A stretch of 5,868 bases of DNA. Source: an uncultured Campylobacter sp. Lineage in GTDB: Bacteria > Campylobacterota > Campylobacteria > Campylobacterales > Campylobacteraceae. Where the stretch lies: assembly GCF_938045775.1 (NCBI RefSeq), contig NZ_CALIBH010000241.1, positions 1 to 5,868 on the forward strand. The letters run 5' to 3'. The translations under genes and the position numbers were made by a program. A model generated the notes under the pieces. The model made no database searches and was not told the DNA's origin. It was given only the letters and a program-made list of their open reading frames with translations. Shown here piece after piece: positions 4,419 to 5,868 of this stretch (position 1 is its first letter; each line of letters opens with the position of its first letter).

Positions 4419-5583
4419 AAAGACCGCTTTAACACTTAAAATTCTATCTTTGTATCTCATTTCAAGTGCGTTGTTTTTGGGATATTTTTTCAAGATAAAT
4501 TACAGTATGAACGAAGCCGCGCTGCTTTCGCACAGGATAAAAGAGCTAAAAGAGATCAAAATGATGATCTATATGAAAGCGAGCATGGACGGGCTGGAAT
4601 CACTAGCGGACTTCGAGCGCGAAAAGGGCGTGAGTGCGTGTATATTTAAGCCAAACTCTGATGAAATTTACGGCTGCGGCGGTGAGCTCGGAGCGCTTGA
4701 CAAAGCAAAGCTAAAGGCGGAATTTATAAGTGGCGGTAGGCTAGGAATTTATGAGAATCTGCAAAATATGGAGGAGCGAAACGCCTTTTCCAAGGCTAAA
4801 ATCATTCTGCTTGGAAGTAGCGTGCAGGGCGAAATTTTAACGCTTCGTATCAAAACAGCAGCGATGATGATAGCGCTTTTGGGCGTGATATTAGCCGTGG
4901 CGTTTTATCTGGTGCGGCTAGGCACAAAGCCGCTTTACGACAAGATAGACACGCTAAATCGCTTCATCAAGGATAGCACCCACGAGATCAATACTCCGCT
5001 TAGCATTATTTCTATGAGCGTCGAGACGATGCGGCACGCAGAGCTTGGAGAATACAACGCCAAGCGCGTCGCTAATATCGATCTTGCCGCTAAGACGCTT
5101 TCGCGCATCTACGAGGATCTCGTGTTTTTAACCTTCGGTATGAATAAGGAGGGCGAGATTAGCTCGATCGATCTAAAGAGCCTCGTCGCTTCGCGCTGCG
5201 AATACTTCGCGCCGTTTATTCAAAAGCGCAGGCTTAGCCTTAAAACCGATCTTTCGGATGCGAGCATGAACGCAAACGTTTATGAAATTTCGCGCCTGAT
5301 CGACAATCTGCTAAGCAACGCCGTAAAATACGCCGATGCAGGCGGCTACGTGGATGTGCGGCTAAGGCACGGCGAGCTAGCGATCTCAAATAGCGGCGAG
5401 GGGATCGATAGGAAAAGGGGCGACGAAATTTTCAGGCGCTTTGCGCGCTTTAACTCAAGCGAGGGCGGCTTTGGAATCGGGCTTAGCATCGTAAGCGAGG
5501 TCTGCAAAAAATACTCCTTTTCTATCTCCTACGACAGCGTGCCGGGCGAGATAACGACCTTTCGCCTTACGTGGCGCGAATAA
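4411..5583 (+). CDS. Membrane sensor histidine kinase, HAMP-less
   Basis: This 390-aa inner-membrane kinase is the partner of the preceding regulator. TM1 is about residues 9-27 and TM2 about 149-168, enclosing a periplasmic domain of about 120 residues. TM2 leads to the HisKA H-box DSTHEINTPLS (188-198) in about 20 residues, too short for a HAMP domain. The phosphoacceptor is His191, followed by E-x-x-T (192-195), the usual phosphatase motif. The ATPase domain has the N-box LIDNLLSNAVKYA (296-308), a G1 box SNSGEGID (326-333, Asn at the position often held by Asp), an F-box FRRFARF (341-347) and a G2 box GFGIGLSIV (353-361). The sensor domain has Met51, 52, 55 and 59 just after TM1 and two Cys (77, 89), candidate metal or redox contacts. 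ATG at 4411 lies inside the regulator's last codons (8-nt overlap). Confidence 0.92.
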   Translation: MSEKTALTLKILSLYLISSALFLGYFFKINYSMNEAALLSHRIKELKEIKMMIYMKASMDGLESLADFEREKGVSACIFKPNSDEIYGCGGELGALDKAKLKAEFISGGRLGIYENLQNMEERNAFSKAKIILLGSSVQGEILTLRIKTAAMMIALLGVILAVAFYLVRLGTKPLYDKIDTLNRFIKDSTHEINTPLSIISMSVETMRHAELGEYNAKRVANIDLAAKTLSRIYEDLVFLTFGMNKEGEISSIDLKSLVASRCEYFAPFIQKRRLSLKTDLSDASMNANVYEISRLIDNLLSNAVKYADAGGYVDVRLRHGELAISNSGEGIDRKRGDEIFRRFARFNSSEGGFGIGLSIVSEVCKKYSFSISYDSVPGEITTFRLTWRE

Positions 5584-5608
5584 AATTTCAAAATTTAGTG
5601 AAATTTTA
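5581..5608 (+). terminator. AT-rich inverted repeat at the end of the kinase gene
   Basis: TAAAATTTCA (5581-5590) and TGAAATTTTA (5599-5608) are perfect 10-bp inverted copies around an 8-nt loop. The left arm begins with the kinase stop codon. The stem is almost all A-T, so it is weak as an intrinsic terminator, but its placement at the operon end fits a bidirectional 3'-end signal. Confidence 0.4.
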
Positions 5609-5631
5609 AAATTTAAAAGCGGCCGCTTGCG

Positions 5632-5710
5632 GTTTAAATTTAATCGTAGTTTGGTCGCTTAAATTCCGCGCAAAAAGGCTCTAATTGCCGGAGCGTTTAA
5701 ATTTAATCGT
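5632..5710 (+). repeat. 16-bp perfect direct repeat, two copies
   Basis: GTTTAAATTTAATCGT occurs at 5632-5647 and 5695-5710, 63 bp apart. It carries the same AAATTTAA core as the spacer upstream of the Met-rich protein gene. Both copies are non-coding. Confidence 0.75.
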
Positions 5711-5834
5711 CGCTTGTTTTTGTTCTAAAACGGAGCGTGGAATTTTATCAGTCGTTCGCTTTGCGCTCGTAAAATGACCCTAAAAGTTATTGGTGCGGAA
5801 TTTTATTCGTCCGCGATTTTATAAAATTTAGCTT

Positions 5835-5867
5835 TTATTTCTCGATAGATATATCCAGTGGACTATA
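5835..5867 (-). CDS. Possible C-terminal end of a minus-strand gene (partial)
   Basis: Read on the minus strand from the right edge, one frame gives YSPLDISIEK and then TAA at 5837-5835. Ten codons are far too few to prove coding. It would be convergent with the kinase gene, and the AT-rich palindromes between them would suit a shared terminator region. It may equally be chance. Confidence 0.2.
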   Translation of the reverse strand, partial: YSPLDISIEK

Positions 5868-5868
5868 T

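Larger units (their letters stand above)
5584..5868. other. Downstream intergenic region with AT palindromes and repeats
   Basis: No complete gene is supported. Contents: the inverted repeat at 5581-5608; the 14-bp palindrome AAATTTTAAAATTT at 5601-5614, identical to 1044-1057; the 12-bp palindrome AAGCGGCCGCTT at 5617-5628; direct repeats of GTTTAAATTTAATCGT; and GGAATTTTAT at 5739-5748 and 5797-5806, each followed two bases later by GTC. The 12-bp palindrome ATTTTATAAAAT at 5816-5827 follows a 5-bp stem (GCGGA 5795-5799 with TCCGC 5810-5814). It resembles the spacer at 3091-3522. Confidence 0.65.

Noticed and set aside
5617..5628. AAGCGGCCGCTT palindrome as a cloning artefact
   Set aside because: It contains a NotI site, but the flanks continue in native-type sequence with the same repeats, so a natural palindrome is simpler.
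3091..5868. CRISPR array or tRNA genes in the spacers
   Set aside because: The repeats are short, unevenly spaced and AT-palindromic rather than array-like, and no cloverleaf with a TTCGA-type T-arm was found.

Overview
The window looks like chromosomal DNA of a Campylobacter-type epsilonproteobacterium, probably one of the less AT-rich, host-associated (for example oral) species. The reasons are the codon style of the core genes, the many AAATTTTA and AAATTTAA strings, a typical TATAAT promoter with no clear -35 box, and the protein content. The genus is an inference; no rRNA or marker gene is present.

Region 1 (1 to about 1045) is a very AT-rich island. It holds the 3' end of an unidentified gene, then a complete DpnA-type (M2.DpnII/MboI-like) N6-adenine DNA methyltransferase, then a 25-codon ORF that breaks off where base composition changes. 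The three reading frames are chained by ATGA stop/start overlaps, as in a laterally acquired type II restriction-modification operon. By hand count, bases 121-180 have 10/60 G+C and bases 1561-1620 have 38/60.

Region 2 (1070-3090) has native composition and carries two co-directional genes. The first is meso-diaminopimelate dehydrogenase (ddh), the one-step route to meso-DAP for lysine and peptidoglycan. The second is metN, the ATPase of the D/L-methionine ABC importer with its C-terminal NIL domain. No metI or metQ follows; a hairpin and a gene-free stretch come next.

Region 3 (3091-3522) is about 430 bases with no supportable gene. It has many AAATTTAA/TTAAATTT strings, an imperfect 22-bp direct repeat and a 12-bp-stem hairpin, and it ends in a well-formed promoter. 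Overlapping the -10 and the position where a -35 would lie are a direct repeat with one-helical-turn spacing and a 7-bp dyad, both candidate operators.

Region 4 (3523-5583) is a tightly packed three-gene operon: a secreted 77-aa methionine/lysine-rich protein, an OmpR/PhoB-family response regulator (1-nt overlap) and a HAMP-less sensor histidine kinase (8-nt overlap). The kinase's periplasmic domain has a Met cluster and two Cys. This is the most interesting part: it suggests an envelope stress or metal (Cu/Ag) or oxidant (HOCl) sensing module with the Met-rich protein as effector or ligand sink. The signal is not established by the sequence.

Region 5 (5584-5868) is non-coding. It contains AT-rich inverted repeats that may terminate the operon and short repeats, and possibly the last codons of a minus-strand gene at the edge.
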